From: Alphaproteobacteria bacterium
GTDB lineage: Bacteria > Pseudomonadota > Alphaproteobacteria > Rhodobacterales > Rhodobacteraceae
Assembly: GCA_030429105.1 (NCBI GenBank)
Contig: JAUIDE010000045.1
Location: forward strand, 1-32,689
DNA: 32,689 bases
Reading direction: 5' to 3'
Made by a program: the position numbers and the translations under genes. Below, in pieces: positions 1 through 6,893 of the stretch (position 1 is its first letter; every line of letters begins with the position of its first letter). The notes under the pieces were generated by a model. It searched no databases. It saw nothing but the letters and a program-made list of their open reading frames with translations, and was not told the origin of the DNA.

Positions 1-420
1 AAGATCGGGGACGGGCTGGACCACGGCATCGACCTCGTCCACCCGCCCTTCTGGTGGTGGGCCTGGGGGATCGGCCTAGGCGCAGCGCCCGGCGCCGTCG
101 GGCCCGCCCTCGGGGTGATCCTTTTCGGCTATGTCGCGCAGCGGCTGATGGAGGGGCTCTTCATCGCCCGGTTCGGGATCGAGATGCATATCTGGCGCCC
201 GTTCGACAGCTTCTTCCGCAAGATCACGGCGCGGCGGAACCCGAACCTTGTCATCCTGACTGCCGCGACGCTGCTCGGCGCGCCGGATGTCGGCTTCGTG
301 CTGGTGGCCGCGTGGGTCGCGGTCGGGCTCGTTGTGCACGGGGTCCAGATTGTCCAGGGCTTCGCGGCGGCGAGGCGAAGGCCGCTGACCTCTTGGCTGG
401 CGGATCAAAGCCCGAACTGA
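1..420 (+). CDS. CDP-alcohol phosphatidyltransferase family protein (3' part, start lies outside the window)
   Basis: The reading frame is open from base 1 and ends at TGA 418-420, leaving 139 visible residues. Visible residues 3-11 read GDGLDHGID, which fits the last part of the family signature (GxxxDxxxD, with G3, D7 and D11). The catalytic first half (DGxxAR) must lie upstream. The rest is hydrophobic, with about three membrane segments: around the WWWAWGIGL stretch, residues 32-55, and 95-120. Family members transfer a phospho-alcohol from a CDP-alcohol to an acceptor in the membrane, as in phospholipid or inositol-phosphate synthesis. The substrate cannot be read here. The gene overlaps the facing nucleotidyltransferase gene tail-to-tail by 16 bases. 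That neighbour could make the activated CDP substrate, but this is inference. Confidence 0.85.
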   Translation, partial: KIGDGLDHGIDLVHPPFWWWAWGIGLGAAPGAVGPALGVILFGYVAQRLMEGLFIARFGIEMHIWRPFDSFFRKITARRNPNLVILTAATLLGAPDVGFVLVAAWVAVGLVVHGVQIVQGFAAARRRPLTSWLADQSPN

Positions 421-1133
421 GCGACGGCGGCGGCGGCGGCCTCGACATCCTGCGCGAAATCGACCTCGGCCCACGGGAGCCCCTCGATATCGACGAAGCC
501 GACGGCGCCCGTCTTGGCGATGCGGTCAATGATCGAGAGATACCAGAGCGAAAGGGCGGACTGGTCGGCCAGCACGCTTTCCAGCTTGGCGGCGAAGAGC
601 GCGCCGCCTTCCCCGCGGAACCGGAGCATCCCGATGGACTCGCCGTCCACCGGCGCGGCGAGGGTCTTGCCGATGTCGGAGAGGCGGTCGCCCGACAGCC
701 GCACCTTCATGTCGTCGGAGTCGTAGACGCCCTTGCGGTCGATGGTGACGGAGATCGGCGCCGAGGCGCGCTCAAGCACGCGCGCGAGGATGGCGGGGGA
801 AAAGAGCGTGTCTCCGTTGATGAGGACAGTGTCTTCCCCGATCCGCTCCCGCGCCATCCAGCAGGAGCCGATATTGTCCGCCACCGCGTAGAACGGGTTG
901 TAGAGATACTCGATCTCCACGGGCAGGGCTGCGGCCTCCAGGGCTGCGCGGATCATCGGGGCGCGGAAGCCGGTGACGATGCTGATGCGCCCTATCCCGT
1001 TGGCGAGAAGGGCGCGGACCTGCCATTCGACGAGGCTCCGGCCGCCGATGACGACGGTGCATTTCGGCCTGTCCTCGGTCAGCTTGCCGAGGCGCCGGCC
1101 CTGCCCGGCGCTGAGGAGAACGGCGTTGGTCAC
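405..1133 (-). CDS. Nucleotidyltransferase, phosphocholine/inositol-phosphate cytidylyltransferase-like
   Basis: A 242-residue protein with a GT-A-type NTP-transferase fold. It opens with TNAVLLSAGQGRRLG, the nucleotide-binding signature (LxAGxGxRL), followed by RPKC where the family Lys sits. It has NPFYAVADNIGS and then INGDTLF, which carries a metal-binding Asp. This pattern resembles LicC-like and inositol-1-phosphate cytidylyltransferase-like enzymes, which join CTP to a phosphorylated polyol or amino-alcohol. The start is taken as GTG at 1133 because it places the nucleotide loop at the N-terminus; an AGGCGG ribosome site lies about 8 bases before it. The frame stays open upstream to 1277, but that stretch shows no family match. 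The ribosome site lies inside a strong hairpin (separate entry). The adjacent CDP-alcohol phosphatidyltransferase suggests a shared pathway. The exact substrate is unknown. Confidence 0.85.
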   Translation of the reverse strand: MTNAVLLSAGQGRRLGKLTEDRPKCTVVIGGRSLVEWQVRALLANGIGRISIVTGFRAPMIRAALEAAALPVEIEYLYNPFYAVADNIGSCWMARERIGEDTVLINGDTLFSPAILARVLERASAPISVTIDRKGVYDSDDMKVRLSGDRLSDIGKTLAAPVDGESIGMLRFRGEGGALFAAKLESVLADQSALSLWYLSIIDRIAKTGAVGFVDIEGLPWAEVDFAQDVEAAAAAVAQFGL

Positions 1134-1134
1134 A

Positions 1135-1184
1135 GAAAGCCCGCCTGTCTTCGTTTCGTTTCGGCGGGCTTTCCCACAGAAAGC
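1135..1184 (-). promoter_or_regulatory. Three-arm alternative hairpin over the nucleotidyltransferase ribosome site
   Basis: Reading the leftward transcript, GCTTTC (1184-1179) is followed by GAAAGCCCGCC (1173-1163) and then GGCGGGCTTTC (1145-1135), which ends just before the GTG start at 1133. The middle arm can pair perfectly over 11 bases with the third arm, burying the AGGCGG ribosome site. It can instead pair over 6 bases with the first arm, freeing the site. The first and third arms share CACAGAAAGC as a direct repeat on the + strand. All these pairings are visible directly. A role as a translational switch is inference. Confidence 0.5.
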
Positions 1185-1200
1185 GCCGGCTTGTCCATGC

Positions 1201-1228
1201 TTGCCGGCCCCCGGGGGATCGGCTAGGG
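1201..1228 (+). promoter_or_regulatory. Putative sigma-70-type promoter for the GT8/methyltransferase fusion gene
   Basis: TTGCCG (1201-1206) and CTAGGG (1223-1228) are separated by 16 bases and lie 27 bases before the ATG at 1256. The same -35 type, spacing and CTA(T/G)GG box precede eno, which supports a real promoter pattern in this genome. The -10 match to TATAAT is weak, as is common in GC-rich alphaproteobacteria. Confidence 0.4.
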
Positions 1229-1255
1229 CGGAGCGAACCTGCAAAGGAGAGGGAA

Positions 1256-2437
1256 ATGGGCCAGCCCCGCGTTGCAAGCCGCCTCGGGCGCGTCGCGCTG
1301 CGGCTCGGATTCGGCGTCGATCCGCTCGGCGAAGCGATGACGGCGGAGCCCGAGGTGATCGAAGCGGGGGACACCGGCGCCCCGGTGGAAATCTGGGTCG
1401 GCACGCATCCGACCATGTTGCGGGCGACGCGCGTACTCGTCTGGTCGGCGCTCCGGGCGCTGCCTGCGGGGCGGCGCGTTCGGTTTCATCTCATGTCCAA
1501 CCTGAAGGGCGTAGCGCGCGACGGTTGGGCCACGGGGTGGCATGGCTATGCAGGGGAGGCGGAGCGGAGATCGAAGGGCGCGCGGGCGCTCTATTGCGAT
1601 GCGACCTTCCTCTTCGAGACCGATCCCGCGGCCTTGTTCGACGCCGCGCCGAACGGGTTGCTTGACCTGACCCGGAGCCCCGCGAAGGGGGCGGAGCCCC
1701 TGCCCCAGCCCTTTCCGTGGGAGACGCCGCGCGGCGCGGCGATCCCGTCCGGCGAGGGGCCGCGCGCAGCCGCCTGGCGGGCGGCGGAGGCCGCGGCGGA
1801 TGCGGCGCGGTTCATGCTCTTCAGCAAGGCGCGGCCGACAAGGGAGTTCGGCGTTCTGATCGGGCTCTATCAGCGGATGCATGAGGAGAATTTCTTCCCC
1901 GGAGGACGGCTCAAGCATCATGTCGAGGGTGTGAAGGCGCTGCTGGGGGAAACGGGGGCGCAGACGATCCTCGATTACGGGGCAGGAAAGGCCGAAGGCT
2001 ACGACCGGATTCCGGGCGAGCCGGAAAGTTCACCGTGGCGGGCGATCGCGCTCTGGCCGGGCGTCAGGGTGCGGTGCTTCGATCCAGGCGTGCCGGCCTT
2101 CTCAGAGATTGGCGAAGGAACGTTCGGCGGCGTGATCTCCACCGACGTGGTGGAGCATCTCGCGCCCTTCGACGCGCCGTGGGTGCTGGACGAGATGTTC
2201 GCGCGGGCGCAGCGTTTCGTCTTCGTGATCGCGGCCTGCTTTCCGGCGATCAAGTCCCTGCCGGACGGGCGGAACGCCCATACCGCGGCGATGAACACGT
2301 CATGGTGGCGGGACGAGATGGCGGCCGCCGGCGCGGGCTATCCGGATATCGAATGGCGCATCGGCTGCGACGCCAAGGGGCTCTTCGGGAAGAGCACAGC
2401 GATCTTCGGCGGCAAGGGCGCGAAGGTGAGGTTCTGA
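1256..2437 (+). CDS. Fusion of a degenerate GT8-like glycosyltransferase domain and a SAM-dependent methyltransferase
   Basis: A 393-residue protein starting at ATG 1256 behind a strong AAAGGAGAGGG ribosome site. Residues 44-130 look like the first half of a GT8-like domain: EIWVGTHPTMLRATRVL, then ALYCDATFLFETDP. In GT8 relatives the latter is a DxD metal site (DADM-like), but here residues 115-117 are D-A-T, so metal binding and transfer are probably lost. Residues 140-175 are a Pro/Gly-rich linker with a REP-like palindrome in its DNA (1673-1700). From about residue 200 there is a class I methyltransferase core: TILDYGAGKAEGY (238-249, SAM loop), VRCFDPG (second strand) and GGVISTDVVEHL (motif with acidic and His residues). 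It probably methylates a glycan or lipid-head intermediate made by its neighbours. The substrate is unknown. Confidence 0.75.
   Translation: MGQPRVASRLGRVALRLGFGVDPLGEAMTAEPEVIEAGDTGAPVEIWVGTHPTMLRATRVLVWSALRALPAGRRVRFHLMSNLKGVARDGWATGWHGYAGEAERRSKGARALYCDATFLFETDPAALFDAAPNGLLDLTRSPAKGAEPLPQPFPWETPRGAAIPSGEGPRAAAWRAAEAAADAARFMLFSKARPTREFGVLIGLYQRMHEENFFPGGRLKHHVEGVKALLGETGAQTILDYGAGKAEGYDRIPGEPESSPWRAIALWPGVRVRCFDPGVPAFSEIGEGTFGGVISTDVVEHLAPFDAPWVLDEMFARAQRFVFVIAACFPAIKSLPDGRNAHTAAMNTSWWRDEMAAAGAGYPDIEWRIGCDAKGLFGKSTAIFGGKGAKVRF
1673..1700. repeat. REP-like palindromic element inside a coding linker
   Basis: CGGAGCCCC occurs twice as a direct repeat (1673-1681 and 1692-1700). Between and within them GCCCC and GGGGC can form two alternative hairpins: 1677-1681 with 1688-1692, or 1688-1692 with 1696-1700. 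The element encodes part of the Pro/Gly-rich linker between the two domains of the fusion protein. GGGGC/GCCCC-type palindromes are typical of short interspersed elements in Rhodobacterales, but I cannot count copies beyond this window. Confidence 0.4.
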
Positions 2438-2516
2438 CCTGCGCGCACACAGTGTGCAGGGTAGTTATGTATCTGAATTCAAAAGGGAATCAGAATTAGC
2501 GCAAAAATTGAGGCCA

Positions 2517-2537
2517 ACCCCGGATCGCGTCCGGGGT
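2517..2537. terminator. Putative terminator between convergent genes
   Basis: ACCCCGGA (2517-2524) pairs perfectly with TCCGGGGT (2530-2537) around a 5-base loop. It sits between the ends of two facing genes. For the leftward transcript a run of five U follows after about nine bases (2507-2503), so it is an imperfect intrinsic terminator. The 2461-2510 stretch is conspicuously AT-rich for this genome. A small palindrome, GCACAC-A-GTGTGC (2445-2457), lies just after the methyltransferase stop codon. The 106-base gap holds nothing else I can recognise. Confidence 0.5.
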
Positions 2538-2543
2538 CGGCGC

Positions 2544-3455
2544 TCAAGCGGCCGCTGCGGTTCCCGACACGGACGCGAGGACGGCATCGACCGACGGCGC
2601 GGCGCGGACCTTTTCAAGCGCGTCGTGGCGGACATGGTTCGCCTTCATCTCCCGCCGGATATCCGCCTCCGTGATCTCTCCCGCGTCGAGGCACTCGGCA
2701 AGCCAGGCGAAGAACAGGTTCTCCTGCCGCTTGTCGGGGTGCGGCTTGTAGCGGCCGGGGAGCCGGATGCCGGCGTTCGGGAGCCATTTGCCGATCAGCG
2801 GCACGCGGTTCGTGAAGTCGATGGGAAGGCCCGTCTTCCACGGTTGCGTGCGACGCTTGGTGTTGTGGAGGAGCCGCGTCTCCGGCGTCAGCCGGTCGAA
2901 ATGGTTCCAGACCTCCTCGAGCGGGCCGACCGTGCCCGCGGGCTGGTTGGCGAGGATGATCCAGTCCTCATAGTCGAGTTCGCCGCGGAACATCGCCTCG
3001 AACTGCTCCGCCATGTTCCAGTGCGTCAGCTTCGCACAATCCATGAGCATGACGGAGGTGGCCATGTAGTCCGCCCGCCCGTTATGCCCGCCGCGCGGGC
3101 GGGCAAGCACGGCCTTGCCGCCCATGTCGCGCCCGAGGAGCGCGCCGATGTCGCCGACGGCGAAGATGTCCGGGTCGATGACCACGGCGCGGCCCTGATA
3201 CCCCATCGTCTCCGGCGGCGCGAAGCGGAGCGGGGTGAAGCTCTGAAGATCGTCGTTCCGCCAGACGCGCCAGCCCCCGGCGCGGAGGAACTTCCGCCCC
3301 TCGAAACTCTCGAATATCGGGAAATCCTCCCGGCTGAGGATGCGGACATCGAAGCTCGCAGGGTCGGCCGCCGTGCGCCTCAGGGAGTGGCGGGCGACGA
3401 TGGCGCCAACCATCTGCTGCGCATTGGTGTGGATGAAGACGGCGTTCACGGTCAT
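2544..3455 (-). CDS. GT8-like glycosyltransferase
   Basis: A 303-residue cytoplasmic protein with no signal peptide or membrane segment. The start is ATG 3455, preceded by GGAGGAG. It opens with a GT-A strand (NAVFIHTNAQQMVGAIV). Residues 88-100 (GRAVVIDPDIFAV) carry the metal-binding DxD as D94-P95-D96, and the preceding GYQGRAVVID resembles the GT8 segment before DxD. TSVMLMDC fits the GT8 acceptor-side motif, and LLHNTKRRTQPWK near residue 210 resembles the GT8 H...KPW sugar-nucleotide-binding end. GT8 enzymes are retaining transferases that use UDP-sugars. Donor and acceptor are unknown. It diverges from the flippase gene, so a role in the same glycan pathway is likely. Its intact DxD contrasts with the D-A-T of the fused GT8-like domain next door. 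Confidence 0.8.
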   Translation of the reverse strand: MTVNAVFIHTNAQQMVGAIVARHSLRRTAADPASFDVRILSREDFPIFESFEGRKFLRAGGWRVWRNDDLQSFTPLRFAPPETMGYQGRAVVIDPDIFAVGDIGALLGRDMGGKAVLARPRGGHNGRADYMATSVMLMDCAKLTHWNMAEQFEAMFRGELDYEDWIILANQPAGTVGPLEEVWNHFDRLTPETRLLHNTKRRTQPWKTGLPIDFTNRVPLIGKWLPNAGIRLPGRYKPHPDKRQENLFFAWLAECLDAGEITEADIRREMKANHVRHDALEKVRAAPSVDAVLASVSGTAAAA

Positions 3456-3472
3456 CTGCGCTCCTCCGGAGG

Positions 3473-3505
3473 GGGCGACGGCCCTTGCGGGGCCCGTTGT
3501 CGCCC
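3473..3505. repeat. Inverted repeat in the divergent promoter region
   Basis: GGGCGAC (3473-3479) and GTCGCCC (3499-3505) form a 7-base stem. Two G-U pairs can extend it in RNA, and GGCCC/GGGCC can form an inner stem. It lies between the divergent GT8-like and flippase genes and covers the putative flippase -35 box, so it could be an operator for both. No binding protein can be named. Confidence 0.4.
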
Positions 3506-3512
3506 ATATAAC
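3485..3512 (+). promoter_or_regulatory. Putative sigma-70-type promoter for the flippase operon
   Basis: TTGCGG (3485-3490) and TATAAC (3507-3512) are separated by 16 bases. TATAAC matches five of six -10 consensus bases, unusually good for this GC-rich sequence. It lies 45 bases before the flippase ATG at 3558. Confidence 0.5.
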
Positions 3513-3557
3513 CAACGCCCCGGCGGCTGGCCAGAGCCGCGACTTGAGGAAGGCCGG

Positions 3558-4904
3558 ATGGACCCCCAGCGCGAATCGCCGCAGAGCGGCGGCACAGGCC
3601 GCGGCGGCGTCTGGCGGCGCATGAAGCGCAACGCGGGCATGATCCTCGGCGGGCGGGCGGTGTTCGGGCTCGTGAATCTCGCCGCCGCCGCGCTCGCCGT
3701 TCGGGCGGTAGGGATCGAGGCTTTCGGCGTCGTGATCCTGCTTCAGGCCTATGTCCGGCTGATCGCGGGGCTCCTCAAGTTCCAGTCCTGGGCGGCTGTG
3801 ACGAAGTTCGGCGCGGAGGCGCTGGCGAGCGGCCGCGAAGAGGATTTCCGACGGCTGATCGGCTTCACGATCCGGCTCGACCTGATCGGGCTCGCCGCCT
3901 CCATCGGGCTCGGGCTGCTCTGCGCGCCGCTGGTCGGGCGATGGCTCGAATGGCCGCCGGAGGCCGTGGCGCTGGCCCCCTGGTTCGTGCTGACGATCCC
4001 CTTCATCACGGCGGCGACGCCGACGGGGGCGCTGCGCCTCTTCGACCGCTTCGCCGTGATGGTGCGGCAGCACGCCTATAACGCGCTCATCCGCTTCATT
4101 GGCGCGGCGCTCGTGCTCTGGCTCGGCGAGGGGCTGGAGCACCTGATCCTCGTCTGGATCCTCGCTTCCTTTCTTTCCGGCTTCCAGCTCATGCTCGCGG
4201 CGGCCGGGGAGTTGCGGCGGCGGCGGCTGGCGCCGCGGATGCTCGGCTCCTGGGCCGCGCTGTCAGAAGGCTTCCCGCGCATCTGGCGCTTCGTGATCGT
4301 GCTGAACGCGACCTCGCTGATGGACACTATCCTGACCCACGCCACCGTGCTCGCTGTCGGCGGCGCGCTCGGGCCGACGGCGGCGGGGCTCTTCGGCGTG
4401 GTGCGGCAGATGACGGAGTCGCTCAACCGCCTCTCCTCCCTGCTCGGGCCGATCATCTTCCCCGAATTCGCATGGATGGAGGCGCGGGGGGACAGGAAGG
4501 CCATCGCGCGCCTCCTGTGGCGCACGCTGGCGCTGGCGGGGGCCGGGCTCTCGGCCTTCTGCCTCGTTCTTTTCCTGGCCGGGGAGCTTCTTCTCACAGT
4601 TCTCTTCGGGACGGAGGCGGCGCCGGCGGCCGGGCTCCTGACAGTCGTGGGGCTATCGGCGGCGCTCATGGCGCTCGGCTTCGCGATCGAGCCCGTGATG
4701 CTCACGATCCGCAAGGAAAAGGCGTTGCTCTGGTCCGCCATCATCTCGACGGCGCTGTTTCTCGCGGCGCTCTGGCCCTTCATGGGCTGGTTCGGGCTGA
4801 TCGGCGCGGGGTTCGCGCTGCTGCTGCGGCAGGGGATCGTCTTCCTGCATCGCCTCTTCATCCTCTACCGCGCGCTCGTGCTGAAACCGCGGCGGGCGGG
4901 ATGA
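3558..4904 (+). CDS. Polysaccharide/lipid-linked oligosaccharide flippase (Wzx/MOP-like)
   Basis: A 448-residue membrane protein with about 12 hydrophobic segments, a short basic cytoplasmic N-terminus (WRRMKRNAG) and Arg/Lys-rich loops. It fits the oligosaccharidyl-lipid flippase branch of the MOP exporter superfamily: a first helix with GRAVFGLVNLA, then AFGVVILLQAYVRL, and a mid-protein NATSLMDTILTHA segment followed by LGPTAAGLFGVVRQM. Such proteins move a lipid-linked glycan across the inner membrane. The start is ATG 3558 with AGGAAGG upstream; the open frame extends further 5' but only as antisense to the GT8-like gene. Its stop overlaps the next start (ATGA, 4901-4904), indicating translational coupling to the ELM1-family gene. 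Confidence 0.85.
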   Translation: MDPQRESPQSGGTGRGGVWRRMKRNAGMILGGRAVFGLVNLAAAALAVRAVGIEAFGVVILLQAYVRLIAGLLKFQSWAAVTKFGAEALASGREEDFRRLIGFTIRLDLIGLAASIGLGLLCAPLVGRWLEWPPEAVALAPWFVLTIPFITAATPTGALRLFDRFAVMVRQHAYNALIRFIGAALVLWLGEGLEHLILVWILASFLSGFQLMLAAAGELRRRRLAPRMLGSWAALSEGFPRIWRFVIVLNATSLMDTILTHATVLAVGGALGPTAAGLFGVVRQMTESLNRLSSLLGPIIFPEFAWMEARGDRKAIARLLWRTLALAGAGLSAFCLVLFLAGELLLTVLFGTEAAPAAGLLTVVGLSAALMALGFAIEPVMLTIRKEKALLWSAIISTALFLAALWPFMGWFGLIGAGFALLLRQGIVFLHRLFILYRALVLKPRRAG

Positions 4905-5881
4905 GCGCGCCGGTCTGGCTCCTGCTCGGCCGGAACGCCGGGGACAATGCGCAGGTCCGCGCCCTAGGGTCGATGGCGGGGGGCGAGACGCGGGAGTTCT
5001 CGCTTTCGCACAATCTTCTGAAAGAGGCTCCGGCGGCGTGGCTCGGCGGCTCGCTCGCGTCGCTGCGGGAGAGACCGGAGTTCGGGCCGCCCTGGCCTTC
5101 GCTCGTGATCGGCGCAGGGCGGCGCAACGCGCCGGCGGCGCGCTGGATCGCGGAGCGGAGCGGGGCGCGCCTTGCCTGGTTGGGGCGGCCGCGCGCGCCG
5201 CTCGACTGGTTCGCGCTGGTGCTGGCGACGCCGCAATACGGCGTGCCGGCCGCGCCCAACGTCCTGCCGCTCACGCTTCCGCTGACCGCGGAGACGCCGC
5301 GCGCCACGCCGAAGCGGATGCTGGCGCTGCTGGGCGGCCCCTCATGGTCCTCCCGGATCACGCCGGAGTATCTGCGGCTCTTTGCGAAGGCCGCGGCGGA
5401 GTTGGCGGAGGAAACGGGCGCGCCACTCTCTCTCGCAACTTCGCCGCGGAGCCCGGCGGGGGCGGCGGCGAAGATGAGGCGGCTGCTGCCGGGGGCGGAA
5501 GTCCATGAATGGCGGAAGGCGGGGGAGAACCCGTATCGTCGATGGCTTTCGGAGGCGCGGGAAATTCTGGTTTCGGGCGACAGCGTATCGCTCCTCGCCG
5601 ATGCGGCAGCGACGGGGGCGCCCGTATCGCTCCTGCCGACGCCGGAGCCGGGATGGATGAGCGCGGTTCGCGCGACCGGACCCGGGCGCCGCTGGCTCTC
5701 GGGCGCGGGCGCGCGCGGGCTCGCTGCGCCGCCGCCGGACCTCGCGGGGCTCCACGCCGCGCTTCTCGCGCGCGGCTGGGCGGAGCGGCGGGGCGCGCTC
5801 CTGCGGCTCGAGGGCGCTGCGGTGCGGATGGGTGCGGAGCGGGCGGAGGCGGCGGCGCGGCTCGCAGCACTCCTCGGCTGA
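4901..5881 (+). CDS. ELM1-family (mitochondrial fission ELM1-like) GT-B-type protein
   Basis: A 326-residue protein whose start overlaps the flippase stop. The N-terminal WLLLGRNAGDNAQVRALG matches the opening motif of the ELM1/DUF1022 family. It is followed by LVIGAGRRNAPAARW, ATPQYGVPAAPNVLPL, LALLGGPSWSSRITPEY and SGDSVSLLADAAATGAPVSLLP, all in the order expected for that family. Plant ELM1 recruits dynamin to mitochondria, while bacterial members look like GT-B-fold, nucleotide-sugar-using proteins. Coupling to a flippase makes a glycosyltransferase-like role in surface glycan assembly the best inference. The gene ends one base before the facing oxygenase stop, with no visible terminator. 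Confidence 0.82.
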   Translation: MSAPVWLLLGRNAGDNAQVRALGSMAGGETREFSLSHNLLKEAPAAWLGGSLASLRERPEFGPPWPSLVIGAGRRNAPAARWIAERSGARLAWLGRPRAPLDWFALVLATPQYGVPAAPNVLPLTLPLTAETPRATPKRMLALLGGPSWSSRITPEYLRLFAKAAAELAEETGAPLSLATSPRSPAGAAAKMRRLLPGAEVHEWRKAGENPYRRWLSEAREILVSGDSVSLLADAAATGAPVSLLPTPEPGWMSAVRATGPGRRWLSGAGARGLAAPPPDLAGLHAALLARGWAERRGALLRLEGAAVRMGAERAEAAARLAALLG

Positions 5882-5882
5882 G

Positions 5883-6782
5883 TCAATCGGGCGGCGGGAG
5901 ACGGAGGTCGAGCCCGGCTGACTTCGTCTTCCGGCGCCTGATCCCGGCGGCGACGCGGCGAAGGAGCGGCAGCGGCTTCAGGCCGAAGGCGTCCATCGGC
6001 GTTTCGACCACGAAATTGATGTATCGGCGCGTCCAGCTCGTCACGGGACGCGGGGTGACGCCGTGGATCGCCCTGCCCGAATTCACGAAGGCGACGAAGC
6101 GGTTGGCACCGTAGGGCACGGTCACCACCGCGTCGACGTCAGAGAGCTCGGCGTAGTGGCCGCCGAAGCCCTCGCGCCCCGGCTTGAAGCGGTAGAGCGA
6201 GAGGTCGCCGCCCGGAGTCGGGTCCCCCGCCTGCTTCATGTAGAAGAGGCCGCTGAAGATCTTGTTTTTCCGGTCGACATGGGCGGGGCGGACGGAGCTT
6301 TCCTTCGTCACAGGCGTGTTGATGACGAAGAGGAGGTCGAGCGAAACCTCCGCCTCACCCGATTCCCAGCGCCGCTTGACGCGCCACTCCTCCATCGGGC
6401 GGCCGAGGCGCGCCTCAAGCTCCGGGAATTCGGCGCGGATCGAGGGGCCGAAGACGCGAAGGATGTCCCTCCAGAAGCCTTCGGACGTGTGCCATTCGAA
6501 GAAGGCGCGCCATTCGGGCGAAAAGCGGGGCGAACCGATCACATCGGACGCCGGTATGCGGACGGCCTGGTTGTTCCTGATCTCCGGCATGTGCGCGAAG
6601 AAGAGATCGTCCGGCGGGAATGTCTCGGCGAGCCGACCGTAAAGTTCCTCGTTCAGGGCGTCGTCATTCACAAGGAAGGGATACGGATTGTCAGACAAGG
6701 CGTTCGGAAGACCGCCGCGCAGGACAGAGTAGATGTTCCCGTCGACGGCGGAATCGCGCTGCAACTCCAGAAGGTCGGACAT
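5883..6782 (-). CDS. 2-oxoglutarate/Fe(II)-dependent oxygenase family protein
   Basis: A 299-residue protein. The start is ATG 6782 with GGAGG upstream, chosen over an earlier in-frame ATG at 6857 that lacks one. The C-terminal half shows the double-stranded beta-helix facial triad: H168-V-D170 in RPAHVDRKNK, distal H240 in SGRAIHGVTP, and a following Arg (TRRYINF) placed to bind the 2-oxoglutarate carboxylate. LFYMKQAGDPTPGGDLSLY is typical of prolyl-4-hydroxylase-like and phytanoyl-CoA-like family members. These enzymes hydroxylate a carbon using O2 and release succinate and CO2. The substrate is unknown; its neighbours suggest a sugar, lipid or surface-glycan component. Confidence 0.8.
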   Translation of the reverse strand: MSDLLELQRDSAVDGNIYSVLRGGLPNALSDNPYPFLVNDDALNEELYGRLAETFPPDDLFFAHMPEIRNNQAVRIPASDVIGSPRFSPEWRAFFEWHTSEGFWRDILRVFGPSIRAEFPELEARLGRPMEEWRVKRRWESGEAEVSLDLLFVINTPVTKESSVRPAHVDRKNKIFSGLFYMKQAGDPTPGGDLSLYRFKPGREGFGGHYAELSDVDAVVTVPYGANRFVAFVNSGRAIHGVTPRPVTSWTRRYINFVVETPMDAFGLKPLPLLRRVAAGIRRRKTKSAGLDLRLPPPD

Positions 6783-6812
6783 CGGACACCTCCAGCAAAC
6801 AAGAATATCCGC

Positions 6813-6841
6813 AGGATAGAGTCGCCGAAGCGGATCATCAA
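6813..6841 (-). promoter_or_regulatory. Putative promoter for the 2OG oxygenase gene
   Basis: On the minus strand TTGATG (6841-6836) and TATCCT (6818-6813) are spaced by 17 bases, 30 bases before the ATG at 6782. Each box matches four of six consensus bases. The 111-base gap between the two leftward genes leaves room for an independent promoter. Confidence 0.4.
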
Positions 6842-6893
6842 CCCAAAGGACAAGCAATCTGCGCGCGTGATCGACGGCGAAGACGCTCGCCCG

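Noticed and set aside
54-1226. A 390-codon open frame on the + strand covering the first two genes
   Set aside because: It runs antisense to the nucleotidyltransferase gene and out of frame with the CDP-alcohol phosphatidyltransferase. Its translation is Arg/Ala/Gly-rich with no family motif, which is usual for shadow frames in GC-rich DNA.
2454-3557. An 816-residue reading of the flippase gene starting at 2454
   Set aside because: The extra 5' part is antisense to the intact GT8-like gene. The membrane protein, ribosome site and promoter all place the start at 3558.
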